A DNA stretch of 64,000 nucleotides. Origin: Dolichospermum sp. LEGE 00240. Lineage in GTDB: Bacteria > Cyanobacteriota > Cyanobacteriia > Cyanobacteriales > Nostocaceae. The position numbers and the translations under genes are program-made. Location: contig NZ_JADEVZ010000014.1 of the NCBI RefSeq assembly GCF_015207875.1, positions 23,328 through 87,327 of the forward strand. The letters are read 5' to 3'. Within the stretch, counting starts at the first letter, position 1, and every line of letters begins with the position of its first letter. Positions 54,340 through 63,874 of this stretch are shown one piece after another. Under the pieces are notes generated by a model. The model was not told the DNA's origin, ran no database searches, and saw only the letters and a program-made list of their open reading frames with translations.

Positions 54340-56163
54340 ATGTTACTAAATTTCATAGACAGAGTTGGAGAATTAAACCCCCAGTTATTTCGAGAACTAA
54401 AAGGCAGATTCAAACCCTTTAACCTGATCATATCTATTGGGTCTTCTTTGCTACTACAACTCATAGTTTTCATATTTCAATTCCGAGAATTTCCCGATGA
54501 AAACTACTATCTCCGAGCAACCTACTGCACCTTGCGAGAAGTATACCAAAATCAGGAACAAGAACTCTATAAACAACAAAACTTACTCAACCAAAAAATA
54601 ACTAATTATCAGCAAATTCAATTATCAGATAATACCATAATTCCCAATTTAGAAGCCCAACTTGAGCAAGTTCAAACCGAACTAGCTGACCTTCAGAACT
54701 ATTTATCGAAAAATATTTGTCCTTTAGATAAAATAGACTGGCAATTATGGTGGCGAGATCATTGGGAATACACATTTTTATCATTGAGTGTAATTTTCAT
54801 TTTTACCCTCTTAGTTGGCGGAACTTATTTATTAATTAGTGATTTAGCCAAAGAAGAACAACGAGGAACATTAAACTTTATTCGCCTAAGTCCCCAGTCA
54901 GAAACCAGCATTTTAACTGGAAAAATTCTCGGAGTCCCCAGTTTAATTTATCTTTTTGTCCTCACAGCCATTCCTTTGCATTTGTGGGCTGGACATTCTG
55001 CTAAAATCGCCTTGAGTTACATTTTTAGTTATTATGCCGTGATTGCCGCAAGTTGTCTATTCTTCTACAGTACAGCCCTGATTTTTGGTTTAGTGAGTCG
55101 TTGGTTCGGCAACTTTCAACCTTGGTTAGGTAGCGGTGCTGTACTTGTGTTTTTGTTTATGACAATGACAATTGTATCATCTTCTAGAGACTTCAATAAT
55201 TCCTTAACTTGGATTAGATTTTTTAGTCCCTGGGATATCACCAATTATCTATTTCCTAATCTGTTTCGTTCCTATAAAGATTCATCAATCAGCCCAATCA
55301 GACAATTACAATTTTTCTATTTACCAATAGGACAAAATTTCCTTACCTTAGTCGGCTTTCATTTAGTCAATTACGGAATTTGTTCCTACGGTATTTGGCA
55401 AGCAATGAAACGCTGCTTTCGGAATACAGATAGCACAATATTGAGTAAAAAACAAAGTTATTTATTTATAGCCTTTACTCAGGTAATGTTTTTGGGATTG
55501 ACCATAGGTGCAGTTGAGAACAAATCAGATATGGGGATCATAGTCCTCATGGCTTTACTCAATTTTGCCCTAGTTCTAATTTTAACTATTGTGCTTTCAC
55601 CTCAGCGGCAAACTATCCAAGATTGGGCAAGATATAGACACCAAAATCATCGAGATAAATCTATATTACAAGATTTAGTATTTGGTGAAAAAAGCCCAGC
55701 TATTGTTGCCATAGCAATTAATCTATTAATTGCTACCACCCCGATAATGATCTGGATTCTGTTCTCACCTACTAATTTTTATAATGGTAGTGTTGATAAG
55801 AATAAAGTCATATTAGCTATGGTTTTAGCTTTCACACTGATGTTAATGTATGCCACAATTGCTCAATTGATGCTACTCATGAAACATCCCAAGCGTTATG
55901 TATGGACAGTGGGAACTATTGGTGTAGCAATGTTTTTACCATCAATTGTTCTTGCCGTTTTGGGTGTTAGTCCTTCAAAACATCCCATTTTGTGGTTATT
56001 CTCCACCTGTCCTTGGGCAGCGATAGAATACACTCGGACGACAACAATTTTTCTGGCACTTTTGGCTGAGATAACAGTTGTAGCTTTGTTAAATTTCCAA
56101 TTAAATCGCCAAGTCAAAGTTTTAGGAGAATCCGCAACCAAAGCACTATTAACGGGACGATAA
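54340..56163 (+). CDS. ABC-2 type permease
   Basis: About 607 residues from the ATG at 54340, preceded by AGAGG at a good distance; the open frame begins 42 bp earlier at a TTG. An N-terminal helix (about 25-45) is followed by a periplasmic Gln-rich coiled coil (about 65-130), and some 11 further membrane segments. The double set of ABC-2-like helices suggests a fused half-transporter duplication. It is the partner of the ATPase immediately upstream. The substrate cannot be told from the sequence. Confidence 0.83.
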   Translation: MLLNFIDRVGELNPQLFRELKGRFKPFNLIISIGSSLLLQLIVFIFQFREFPDENYYLRATYCTLREVYQNQEQELYKQQNLLNQKITNYQQIQLSDNTIIPNLEAQLEQVQTELADLQNYLSKNICPLDKIDWQLWWRDHWEYTFLSLSVIFIFTLLVGGTYLLISDLAKEEQRGTLNFIRLSPQSETSILTGKILGVPSLIYLFVLTAIPLHLWAGHSAKIALSYIFSYYAVIAASCLFFYSTALIFGLVSRWFGNFQPWLGSGAVLVFLFMTMTIVSSSRDFNNSLTWIRFFSPWDITNYLFPNLFRSYKDSSISPIRQLQFFYLPIGQNFLTLVGFHLVNYGICSYGIWQAMKRCFRNTDSTILSKKQSYLFIAFTQVMFLGLTIGAVENKSDMGIIVLMALLNFALVLILTIVLSPQRQTIQDWARYRHQNHRDKSILQDLVFGEKSPAIVAIAINLLIATTPIMIWILFSPTNFYNGSVDKNKVILAMVLAFTLMLMYATIAQLMLLMKHPKRYVWTVGTIGVAMFLPSIVLAVLGVSPSKHPILWLFSTCPWAAIEYTRTTTIFLALLAEITVVALLNFQLNRQVKVLGESATKALLTGR

Positions 56164-56246
56164 TGGTTAGCGACTAGTAGAGTTTTACCGATAGGAATAA
56201 TATCTGATTTTTGTATTCCTATCGGTGGATATTAGCTAATTCTTCC

Positions 56247-56993
56247 TCAAGCTCGAATAGCATACATATTGAACATCTTGAGTGTAGACGGGATCATATT
56301 ATTGGGATCTATTATAATCCTAAAACCTTGATTTTCAAGAAGAGTTTGTATTTTACTTATTCTTCCTTCTGTATCTTGCACTTCCAGAACAATTTGTTGA
56401 ATTTTGTTCCAATCACTTTGATTAATGCCATTTAAAACTTCATATTCTTCTCCTTCTACATCTATTTTTAATAAATGTATAGTTTTAATGGCTAATGAAT
56501 TAATTACAGAAGATAATGTTTTTATTTCGCATTTTACTTCCTGACTCTGAAAAAAACAATCAACTATATCTTGATTTAGAGCCGTATTCATAACTGCTCT
56601 TTGATTTACTTTTTCCCAAGGTTTGCTTGTTGAATTACCAGCCATATTTGGGTAAAAAGTAAATGTCTTTGCAGAAATATTTTCAGTGCCTAACCCATGA
56701 TTGTATAGAGATATATTAGGAACAGAATGAAGGTTAACATTAGCTTTTAGAACCTCAAATATTGGCTTTACTGGTTCAAAAGCAAATATGTTAAATTGCT
56801 TTTGCAATGTACTCAAAAATATAGAAAATAATCCAATGTTAGCACCAACATCAAAAATGCAGTCTTTATCATTTATAGTTATACCATGTTTTAAATATTC
56901 TTTTTCAATAAAAATTTCTTTATATATAAATTCTGTTTCTGCTTTACTAAGATAGAATAAATCTAGATTGTTGGGTAGAATCATCTTTTTCAT
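56247..56993 (-). CDS. FkbM family methyltransferase
   Basis: About 248 residues from the ATG at 56993, chosen because AGGAAG lies 9-14 bases upstream; the frame extends to 57029. The FkbM domain shows I-F-D-V-G-A-N-I-G-L-F-S as the SAM-binding loop and L-L-K-I-D-V-E-G-E-E-Y-E-V-L as the characteristic later motif. Such enzymes O-methylate sugars or small metabolites. It is next to a UGT-type glycosyltransferase on the same strand, suggesting modification of a glycoside, for example a methylated sugar on a carotenoid or lipid. This link is inference. Confidence 0.85.
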   Translation of the reverse strand: MKKMILPNNLDLFYLSKAETEFIYKEIFIEKEYLKHGITINDKDCIFDVGANIGLFSIFLSTLQKQFNIFAFEPVKPIFEVLKANVNLHSVPNISLYNHGLGTENISAKTFTFYPNMAGNSTSKPWEKVNQRAVMNTALNQDIVDCFFQSQEVKCEIKTLSSVINSLAIKTIHLLKIDVEGEEYEVLNGINQSDWNKIQQIVLEVQDTEGRISKIQTLLENQGFRIIIDPNNMIPSTLKMFNMYAIRA

Positions 56994-57101
56994 AATCTTT
57001 TGCTTCCTGTATTTTGTAAAAAAAATCAATTTCTTGCTTGCAAATCGCGTTTTTATCTAAAGGAATAGTTCACACTATTTATTCTATTGCTTGAGTCAGT
57101 T

Positions 57102-58376
57102 TTATTGATTTAAAACAGGCTTACCAGTAGATACAGCCTGTTCCACAATATCAATTGCTCGCTTTGTTCCCCCTGCTTTTTTAATTGCTGCTCGTAACCG
57201 CAAAGCATTTTTTCTATAACTATCTTCTGTCAATACTTTTTTAATAGCAGTCCGTAAATTATCAACATTAACTTTTTTCACAGGAATAGCTTCCCCACAT
57301 CCTGACCAAACTATACGAGAAGCTACTCCTGGTTGGTCATTAGCAATAGGAATTGCTACCATTGGTACACCATTGGTTAAACATTCCAATGTAGTATTTA
57401 ATCCTGCATGAGTAATAGTTAAATCTGCTTTTTCTAATAATTTTAATTGCGGTGCATAACGAACTACTAAAGGATTTCCTACTATTCCTTGCAGAACTTC
57501 AGGATTAGCCGAACCACCCAAAGAGATTACTAATTGTGCATCCAACTCTTGACAAGCCTCGGCAATTTTTTGGAAAACTGGTAATAACCGATTTTGTAAA
57601 GTTCCCATAGAAGCATAAATTAAAGGTTGTCCTGTTAATTTATCAAAAGGAAAATTAGCAACTTCCCGACCAATTGCACTATGATATGGTCCTGTAAAAT
57701 GAAACCAATTAGGTAAATTTTGCCGAGGAAATTCTAATTCCGCAGGTTGTTGACTAATTTGAGCTAATTGAGAATAACGTTGATTTGCGTTAGAATATGC
57801 AGGTAAATTTTTCTCTCGACGATAGTTGTCTATTAATTCTGTGATAGGTTGAGTAGCCCGATTTAATAATTGATAACCTAATTTGTTCCGCAGTTTCGCC
57901 CACAAAGCTGGGCTATAAGACCAATTTGTCATGAAAGGGGGAACACTTGGTTCTCGATTTAAAACTACAGCACTACAAATAGTAATAAAGGGAAGACCAG
58001 AAACATCTGCAATAGTCCCTCCATATGACATAGTTTGATCTATTAATAGTGCTTCTATACCTGCGTCTTTGATAACAGTTGGGGCATCCCTGAAGGTAAC
58101 ATTAGTATTATCTCTAAACAGAGTAACAGTATATTTTAGTGCTTCTTGTCCGCTTAACTCTCCTAACTTAGCCATAGATGCTTCCGTTGAACCCAGGGGA
58201 CATTCCGATTCACCAATAACTCGAAATTCTAAACCGGCTGCTTGTGCCTTGGGTTGGGCATCAGGAATACCAATTAAGGTAACACGATGCCCACGCTGTT
58301 GTAATTCTTTTCCCAAAGGTAGTATTGTGTTCCAGTGTCCGGTAGATGCAGGACACATTAAGCCATAATGAGTCAT
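57102..58376 (-). CDS. UGT/MGT-type glycosyltransferase (GT1)
   Basis: 424 residues of the GT-B fold. The N-terminus H-Y-G-L-M-C-P-A-S-T-G-H-W-N is the acceptor domain start with the catalytic-type His, and the C-terminal donor motif H-A-G-L-N-T-T-L-E-C...P-I-A-N-D-Q-P is the UGT signature. Related enzymes include carotenoid glucosyltransferases (CrtX) and macrolide glycosyltransferases. It lies 72 bp upstream of the FkbM gene, and the two may act on one product. Substrate unknown. Confidence 0.87.
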   Translation of the reverse strand: MTHYGLMCPASTGHWNTILPLGKELQQRGHRVTLIGIPDAQPKAQAAGLEFRVIGESECPLGSTEASMAKLGELSGQEALKYTVTLFRDNTNVTFRDAPTVIKDAGIEALLIDQTMSYGGTIADVSGLPFITICSAVVLNREPSVPPFMTNWSYSPALWAKLRNKLGYQLLNRATQPITELIDNYRREKNLPAYSNANQRYSQLAQISQQPAELEFPRQNLPNWFHFTGPYHSAIGREVANFPFDKLTGQPLIYASMGTLQNRLLPVFQKIAEACQELDAQLVISLGGSANPEVLQGIVGNPLVVRYAPQLKLLEKADLTITHAGLNTTLECLTNGVPMVAIPIANDQPGVASRIVWSGCGEAIPVKKVNVDNLRTAIKKVLTEDSYRKNALRLRAAIKKAGGTKRAIDIVEQAVSTGKPVLNQ

Positions 58377-58446
58377 AATCGTATTTTCTGGTTATTTATA
58401 ATGATATATACCAGAAAACTGCCCCATAAATTCAATACAGATCACT

Positions 58447-58568
58447 GTAAGTAGGTGAACAAAATGAAACCGAGGGGTATTACGTTTTGTAAAATGGCTG
58501 AAACTCAATCAAAACATCGCATTGAGACAACTTTACATACCTTTAAATTTTTCTGTTCACTTACTTAG
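58447..58568. mobile_element. MITE family A, copy 2
   Basis: A 122-bp element with ends GTAAGTAGGTGAACAAAATG and, reverse-complemented, CTAAGTAAGTGAACAGAA. It shares interior blocks with 1348-1478 (AAATGGCTGAAACTCAA, CATCGCATTGA). It sits between the UGT gene and the TspO gene, which are divergent. No ORF. Confidence 0.7.
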
Positions 58569-58650
58569 TAGATTGGGATCTATGTTTAAAATACCTTATA
58601 AATGTAATATCATTGCGTCAGACTTTTAAATAGTCAGTACCAAGGCAGTT

Positions 58651-59124
58651 ATGATTAAATCTTGGATGATAATTGGCACTATAGCATTCTTAGTAGGCTT
58701 CGCTGGTAACTGGATTACACCCAACCAGAGTCAATGGTTTCGGCATTTACAAAGACCGAAATGGTTAACCTTTGAATCAGCAATTCCCCTGATTTGGACT
58801 ATAATTTTTATCTGTGGTGCTTGGTCAGCTTATATTATTTGGGAACACAGCCCAAATACCGATATAACTCGCTTAATGATGGGTTTGTACCTACTTCTAG
58901 AAATATTTACCATAGCCTATAGCCCCATAATGATCCGTCTTCGCAGTCTCATTGCTGGTACAATCATTGGTGGCACTGGACTACTAATTTGTATATTAAT
59001 CACCCTTGCAGTCTTATCCGTATCGCTGTGGGCAGCATTACTATTATTACCTTATTTAATTTGGAGTCCCATAGGTACATACACCACATGGCAAATGAGT
59101 CGTCTTAATCCGCAAGATGCTTAA
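58651..59124 (+). CDS. TspO/MBR family protein
   Basis: 157 residues with five membrane helices. The conserved stretch W-F-R-H-L-Q-R-P-K-W is present and is the family's hallmark, and P-L-I-W-T-I-I-F follows. TspO binds tetrapyrroles and influences stress response and pigment metabolism. It is somewhat divergent in the helices after residue 85. It is monocistronic. Substrate binding in this protein is inferred from the family. Confidence 0.85.
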   Translation: MIKSWMIIGTIAFLVGFAGNWITPNQSQWFRHLQRPKWLTFESAIPLIWTIIFICGAWSAYIIWEHSPNTDITRLMMGLYLLLEIFTIAYSPIMIRLRSLIAGTIIGGTGLLICILITLAVLSVSLWAALLLLPYLIWSPIGTYTTWQMSRLNPQDA

Positions 59125-59225
59125 AGCAGGAAAGTTGAAAGTCTTAATGATGTTTGACCTTCAACTATTTACATTCTGCCTTTGCGTCTTTGCTCCTTTG
59201 TATCTTGGCGCGAAAAAATACTCTT

Positions 59226-61628
59226 TTACAAAACAGAAGATTTATTTTCTGTAGTCTGAATGAAAGTTTGAAAATCCCCATTAGGTGTCCATTGAATCGC
59301 ACCATCTTTACCAGTAAAGAAAAGTTTTGTTTCTCCTTTACTCAAAGAAGATAATGTTTTCCTATCTAGGTTATTAGCAGGAGAAATAGCTATTTGTGGT
59401 TTGAGTGCTAAAACTAAATCTTGCAAAGATTCTGATGGACACCATAACACCTGGGGAGAAGACAAATCCCCACTTTTAATTAATTCTTTAATTTGTTGAG
59501 ATTTAATATTCCCTACTAATAACCAACTTTGACCAAAAATTTGTAACTTTAAAATCGGTACTTGGTCATTAATTAATTGTGCTGTGATTGTGGAAGTATT
59601 TATAGGTTGTCCAACTCCTAAACTTTGATAAATTCCTTGCTGTTTTTGGAGTTCCTGTTGTAGTAATTGAGTTGCAATATTGTCCTCCAACATAGGAGCA
59701 TATTCATACAAATTTTTAATTGGTAGACTTTGCATAATTTCCAACCAAGCATCATTAGTATAACCTGTAAACTTACTAGCGATCGCCCAATTAATCTGAT
59801 TTATCCCTTGCTGTCTCAAAAATGGTAAAATCGTAAATCTACCCGTACCTTCATTTCCCCCATTAATTACCGCAACATTCCCCCGATCTTGAATTACTAA
59901 AACAGGTTCAGTTCTCGTATCTAACAAAGTAATTCTCACCAAATTATTAGCAGAATGCCAAATGGGAACAAGTACCAAACCAACTGCTATGAAACCTGCA
60001 AACCACCAACGTTTTTGCCACCATTGGACTAAGCACACTAAAATAATTAAAAGATAGATAGTCAACATTTGCAAAATTGATATACTCCCAACTGCCACCA
60101 AACTACCTGGCAAATTAGCAAAAAATTCCACCATTTGAATTAATAAATGGGTTGGATAATATAAAAAACTGGCTAAAGTGCTACCTAAATCTGGGGAAAT
60201 TAAACTTACCAAACCGCTAATCATGCCCCCAATACTAATGATAGAAATAAATGGTGTTGTCAAAATATTTAGAGGCACACTATAAACAGGAATGACACTA
60301 GAAAACTCTAGCAGTCGGGGTAAAGTCCAAATCGTCGCTGCTAAAGGTACAGATATTAAAGAAGCGATCGCAGGTGGTAGCCAATCTAAACGTTGGGTGA
60401 TTGCAGATGCACTGACAATTAATCCCAAAGTCGCTAAAAAACTCAGTTGAAAACCTAAATCCCAAATCCAGAGAGGATTAAATAACAATAATAATGTTGC
60501 GGCTATTAATAAAGATCCCAATTGCTTCACATTTCTTTCTAAGGCCAAACCCAACAAAGCGGCAAAACCCATAATTACGGCTCTTAATACTGCGGGTTGA
60601 AAACCTGATAAAAACAGAAAAGTAATTAATCCCAAGCTACCAAGAGTAATTTGTGTGGCTTTATTTGTACGTCTTGTTAGCTGTAAAACTACACCCAAAA
60701 TTAGAGAAGTTTGAAACCCAGATGCGGCTAAAGCATGGGCTAAACCTGCTTTTACGAATAAATCCCGGATATCATAGGGTAAATCAACGGCTTTACTACC
60801 TAAGACCATTGCACTAACAAGGGGACCTTCAGGAACACCTAATAAACGAGATTGCGATCGCCCAATCTTCTCACGAACTTGCCACCATCCCCAAGGATGT
60901 TCATCATCCAAAATATTAATCTGCCTACCAATTAAACCTGCAAAAGTCCCCTCCTGCCGCAGATACTTCTGAAAATCGAACCCACCAGGATTAGAAGCCG
61001 CAGTCGGCTTATACAAAAATCCAGTCACCGCAATTTGTTGTCCAGGATATAAACCAGTAGATTGCAATATCGGCACAGTCACATATAACCTACCCGTCAC
61101 CCCCTTGGGAATCCCCCCCGCTTCCTGACCCTCTTGCAGCGGCACTAGTTCCCTCCGGGACGCTCCGCGAACGCTATCATTTTTCACCTCATCTAACTGA
61201 GTCGCTGCTAACCAAAACTGTCCCCGTTGACTCCGAGTTACGCGGGGATTACTATCCACCACCCCCCGCACAATCACCAACTGTTCAAGATTACTATTAT
61301 CCCCAGCCGCAAACTGACTAATATCCTTAATTCCCGGTTGAGGAACACGCAATTGCCAATAAACAGTAGCCAACAAACCCACCAACCCAGATATTAACCA
61401 TATTCTCGGATGGGGAGTACCTATCCAATTATTCGCAACAGCCTTAGTTTTGCCAACAGCACCTTCTTTTTTAACAGCAAACTTCCGCAGATTAGCATAT
61501 ATGCGGCGAAAGAAAACCGCTCCAACCACACCCAATACCAGAATCCATGCACCACCCCAAGGAATTGCCGTAAACAGCAACCCCAAAATATAACTAAAAC
61601 AGATAATTACACCACTAGTCTGCATCAT
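59226..61628 (-). CDS. comEC: ComEC/Rec2 DNA uptake channel protein
   Basis: 800 residues. N-terminal helices (about 10-90) flank an OB-like domain, then the competence domain with several helices (about 270-540; LAHALAASGFQTSLILGVVL, GFQPAVLRAVIMG), and a C-terminal beta-lactamase-like domain. The last domain lacks a clear HxHxDH site and so may not be an active nuclease, as seen in many cyanobacterial ComEC. It should translocate single-stranded DNA across the inner membrane in natural transformation. A dispersed repeat lies in frame at about 61145-61180. It is monocistronic. Confidence 0.88.
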   Translation of the reverse strand: MMQTSGVIICFSYILGLLFTAIPWGGAWILVLGVVGAVFFRRIYANLRKFAVKKEGAVGKTKAVANNWIGTPHPRIWLISGLVGLLATVYWQLRVPQPGIKDISQFAAGDNSNLEQLVIVRGVVDSNPRVTRSQRGQFWLAATQLDEVKNDSVRGASRRELVPLQEGQEAGGIPKGVTGRLYVTVPILQSTGLYPGQQIAVTGFLYKPTAASNPGGFDFQKYLRQEGTFAGLIGRQINILDDEHPWGWWQVREKIGRSQSRLLGVPEGPLVSAMVLGSKAVDLPYDIRDLFVKAGLAHALAASGFQTSLILGVVLQLTRRTNKATQITLGSLGLITFLFLSGFQPAVLRAVIMGFAALLGLALERNVKQLGSLLIAATLLLLFNPLWIWDLGFQLSFLATLGLIVSASAITQRLDWLPPAIASLISVPLAATIWTLPRLLEFSSVIPVYSVPLNILTTPFISIISIGGMISGLVSLISPDLGSTLASFLYYPTHLLIQMVEFFANLPGSLVAVGSISILQMLTIYLLIILVCLVQWWQKRWWFAGFIAVGLVLVPIWHSANNLVRITLLDTRTEPVLVIQDRGNVAVINGGNEGTGRFTILPFLRQQGINQINWAIASKFTGYTNDAWLEIMQSLPIKNLYEYAPMLEDNIATQLLQQELQKQQGIYQSLGVGQPINTSTITAQLINDQVPILKLQIFGQSWLLVGNIKSQQIKELIKSGDLSSPQVLWCPSESLQDLVLALKPQIAISPANNLDRKTLSSLSKGETKLFFTGKDGAIQWTPNGDFQTFIQTTENKSSVL
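61145..61180. repeat. In-frame dispersed repeat in comEC
   Basis: The phrase CCGGGACGCTCCGCGAACGC lies inside comEC and is translated as SVRGASRREL within the OB-like domain. Similar GCTACGCGAAC/GCTCCGCTATC phrases occur in several intergenic stretches of this window (near 12157, 33654 and 61750). Confidence 0.7.
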
Positions 61629-61950
61629 AAAAACTTAATTGCCAAAGCACCCAGTTCAGAGAATACCGCATAAAGATTTAACCTGCCTGGGAAAGATATA
61701 ACCCACATTCCGCACCCCCAGTGTCACAATCGGTAATTATGGCTAACGCCACGCTCCGCTATCGGATTTTTGAATACTTTGATGATAATTTTGATACAAA
61801 ATCGTCGAAATCTTAGGTGGCGAACTGCTTGCAGCAGCGCTTCGCTATCGCCGATCTCAAATCCCCAAACGACCATTTTTCGTTGTGTGACAGTTTAGGG
61901 TGCGGAAGGTCGGATATAATTCATCTTTAGCAGCTTTGGCAATCACAATA
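61629..61950. repeat. 322-bp gap with dispersed repeats
   Basis: No gene is seen. It holds GGCTAACGCCACGCTCCGCT (61741) and GCAGCGCTTCGCTATCGCC (61835), parts of the same dispersed repeat class found in comEC, and a possible promoter region for comEC on the minus strand. Confidence 0.5.
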
Positions 61951-62436
61951 TCACAAAGAAATCCCCAAATTAAACCCTAAAACAGCATGAACAAACATAA
62001 TTACCAGTGCTGTAGTCCCTAAATAAGCATGAACCCCACGAAACCCAGCCTTATCCCCAAAAAATCCACTCAGAGAAATTACACCATTAATCAATAACAA
62101 TATCAACACCAGCGAACCAGTCCAAAAATGAGGACTTTCAAACAGTGGTTTTTGCTGCATCACCAACGATAAAACCCCACCAGTATAGCCACCTGCCAAA
62201 AATACAAACAACCAAGGAGCTAATTGACGATGAGCATTACGGCTTTGAATAGCTGCATCCTTCTCCAGCAACTTACCACGCCAACCTGTAACTCCCACAA
62301 AAGTCCCCACCACAAAAATCACAATCCCCATCATCGCTGGATGTCCCCAATGCACAACCACATCAGGAACACCCAGAGAACGAAACCAACCCGCAATCGG
62401 TTCTAAAACTGCACTTATATTCATCATCTGACACAC
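61951..62436 (-). CDS. DUF4079 family membrane protein
   Basis: 161 residues with four membrane helices (about 28-46, 72-92, 104-122 and 136-156). G-H-P-A-M-M-G-I-V-I and H-R-Q-L-A-P-W-L-F-V, together with H-A-Y-L-G and V-H-A-V-L-G, provide several membrane-embedded histidines, as in cytochrome b561-like proteins. This pattern is that of DUF4079, found in cyanobacteria and plants. Function unknown; heme binding is conceivable. It is monocistronic. Confidence 0.8.
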   Translation of the reverse strand: MCQMMNISAVLEPIAGWFRSLGVPDVVVHWGHPAMMGIVIFVVGTFVGVTGWRGKLLEKDAAIQSRNAHRQLAPWLFVFLAGGYTGGVLSLVMQQKPLFESPHFWTGSLVLILLLINGVISLSGFFGDKAGFRGVHAYLGTTALVIMFVHAVLGFNLGISL

Positions 62437-62621
62437 ACCACTATATTTAAAATCAACTTTTTCATCCCTAGCTAACTACAATTTTTACAGAAAACTGATT
62501 GCAAACCCAATCCTTCCCCACAAATGAGGAGGGACTACAGGTGGGGTTTTATCCCAACCAACAGCCGATTAGCATAACGATACGTAATTGAGCCAGATCC
62601 AATCAGCAAAAAGCAAAATCT

Positions 62622-62644
62622 GTAGGGGCGCAGGGACTGCGCCC
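62622..62644. repeat. G/C-rich palindrome upstream of the DUF4079 gene and downstream of glyQ
   Basis: GTAGGGGCGCAGGGACTGCGCCC lies between the two minus-strand genes. It is a member of the palindrome family found in hglE; a further copy, GGGGCGCAGGGCTTGCGCCC, lies at 19800-19819. Confidence 0.75.
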
Positions 62645-62682
62645 TTCCTAATGTTCCACCCTGGCGATAAACACTATACTAT

Positions 62683-63561
62683 TCAACTAACCGTATTTTT
62701 CAGCAACGGAAAACCTAACTTTTCCCTTTGCTCAACATATAAATGAGCCACCTTCCTCGCCAAATGCCGAATCCTAGTAATATAGCGAGTCCGTTCCGTC
62801 ACCGAAATCACCCCCCTGGCATCCAGCAAATTAAAAGCATGAGAACACTTAATCACATAATCCAAACTAGGTAAAACCAAGCCTCTTTCCGTTAACTGAC
62901 TAGCCTCCTGCTCATATAAACCAAACAAAGTCAGTAGCATCTCAGAATTCGACGCTTCAAAATTATAAGTACACTGTTCAATCTCACCCTGAAGATGAAC
63001 ATCACCATAAGTAATATTATCCGTCCACTGAATCTTAGTAATAGCCTCCACCTGCTGGAGATACATCACCAATCGCTCCAAACCATAAGTAATCTCAATA
63101 GACACAGGACGGCAATCAATACCACCACATTGCTGGAAATAAGTAAATTGAGTAACTTCCATCCCATCCAACCAAACTTCCCAGCCCGTACCCCAAGCCC
63201 CCACCGTCGCATCTTCCCAATTATCCTCCACAAACCGAATATCGTGGTCTTCAGGACAAATACCCAACGCCCGTAAAGAATCCAGATAAATCTCCTGAAT
63301 ATCATCCGGTGAAGGCTTAATCAAAACCTGATATTGATAATAATGCTGAAACCGATTCGGATTTTCCCCATAACGTCCATCAGTCGGACGACGACAAGGT
63401 TCAACATAAGCCACAGCCCAAGGTTCAGGACCCAAAGCCCTCAAAAAAGTATGGGGATTCTTAGTACCAGCGCCCTTCTCCATATCATAGGGCTGGGCAA
63501 TCAAACAACCACGCTGCCCCCAAAACTCATGCAATATCGCTATTACCGACTGAAAATTCAC
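62683..63561 (-). CDS. glyQ: Glycyl-tRNA synthetase alpha subunit
   Basis: 292 residues, the usual length. The start [20 protein letters not shown], then [20 protein letters not shown] and F-Q-H-Y-Y-Q-Y-Q are class II core motifs of GlyQ, and the later [20 protein letters not shown] completes it. It forms the alpha2beta2 enzyme with GlyS, which is not in the window. It lies divergently from the rRNA operon, 313 bp away. Confidence 0.97.
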   Translation of the reverse strand: MNFQSVIAILHEFWGQRGCLIAQPYDMEKGAGTKNPHTFLRALGPEPWAVAYVEPCRRPTDGRYGENPNRFQHYYQYQVLIKPSPDDIQEIYLDSLRALGICPEDHDIRFVEDNWEDATVGAWGTGWEVWLDGMEVTQFTYFQQCGGIDCRPVSIEITYGLERLVMYLQQVEAITKIQWTDNITYGDVHLQGEIEQCTYNFEASNSEMLLTLFGLYEQEASQLTERGLVLPSLDYVIKCSHAFNLLDARGVISVTERTRYITRIRHLARKVAHLYVEQREKLGFPLLKNTVS

Positions 63562-63873
63562 TATCTACCCTTCCTTAAGTCAACAATTCCTAACCCATTG
63601 TGGACTAAACCCAGCATCGTGAGTAGTTTTCAGGCGAATAAAAAACAAACTGAAAAATAGTTTGCCAAAGTAGTTGACAAAGCAAAGTAGATTCGATATA
63701 TTAAGTAAGTGCCGAACAGAGCAGCCAAAAAGAGGCGACACTAAACAGCACACCGAACCTTGAAAATATTATAGTTTGAAAGCCAGAATACAACAAGTAC
63801 CCTGCGTCAGAAAAATCAAATAACCTGACCGTGGTTGTAAAAACGGTTAAGAAAGAGCTAATAACAGACGAAC
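63562..63873. other. rRNA leader and divergent promoter region
   Basis: This stretch between glyQ and 16S rRNA holds the rRNA promoter at 63674-63702 and a leader of about 165 bases. No separate gene is seen; the short open frame at 63701-63934 lies over the leader and the 16S start and is not real. Confidence 0.6.
63674..63702 (+). promoter_or_regulatory. rRNA operon promoter
   Basis: TTGACA at 63674-63679 and TATATT at 63697-63702, 17 bp apart, match the sigma-70 consensus closely. They lie about 170 bp upstream of the mature 16S 5' end, as expected for an rrn promoter. Confidence 0.75.
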
Positions 63874-63874
63874 C

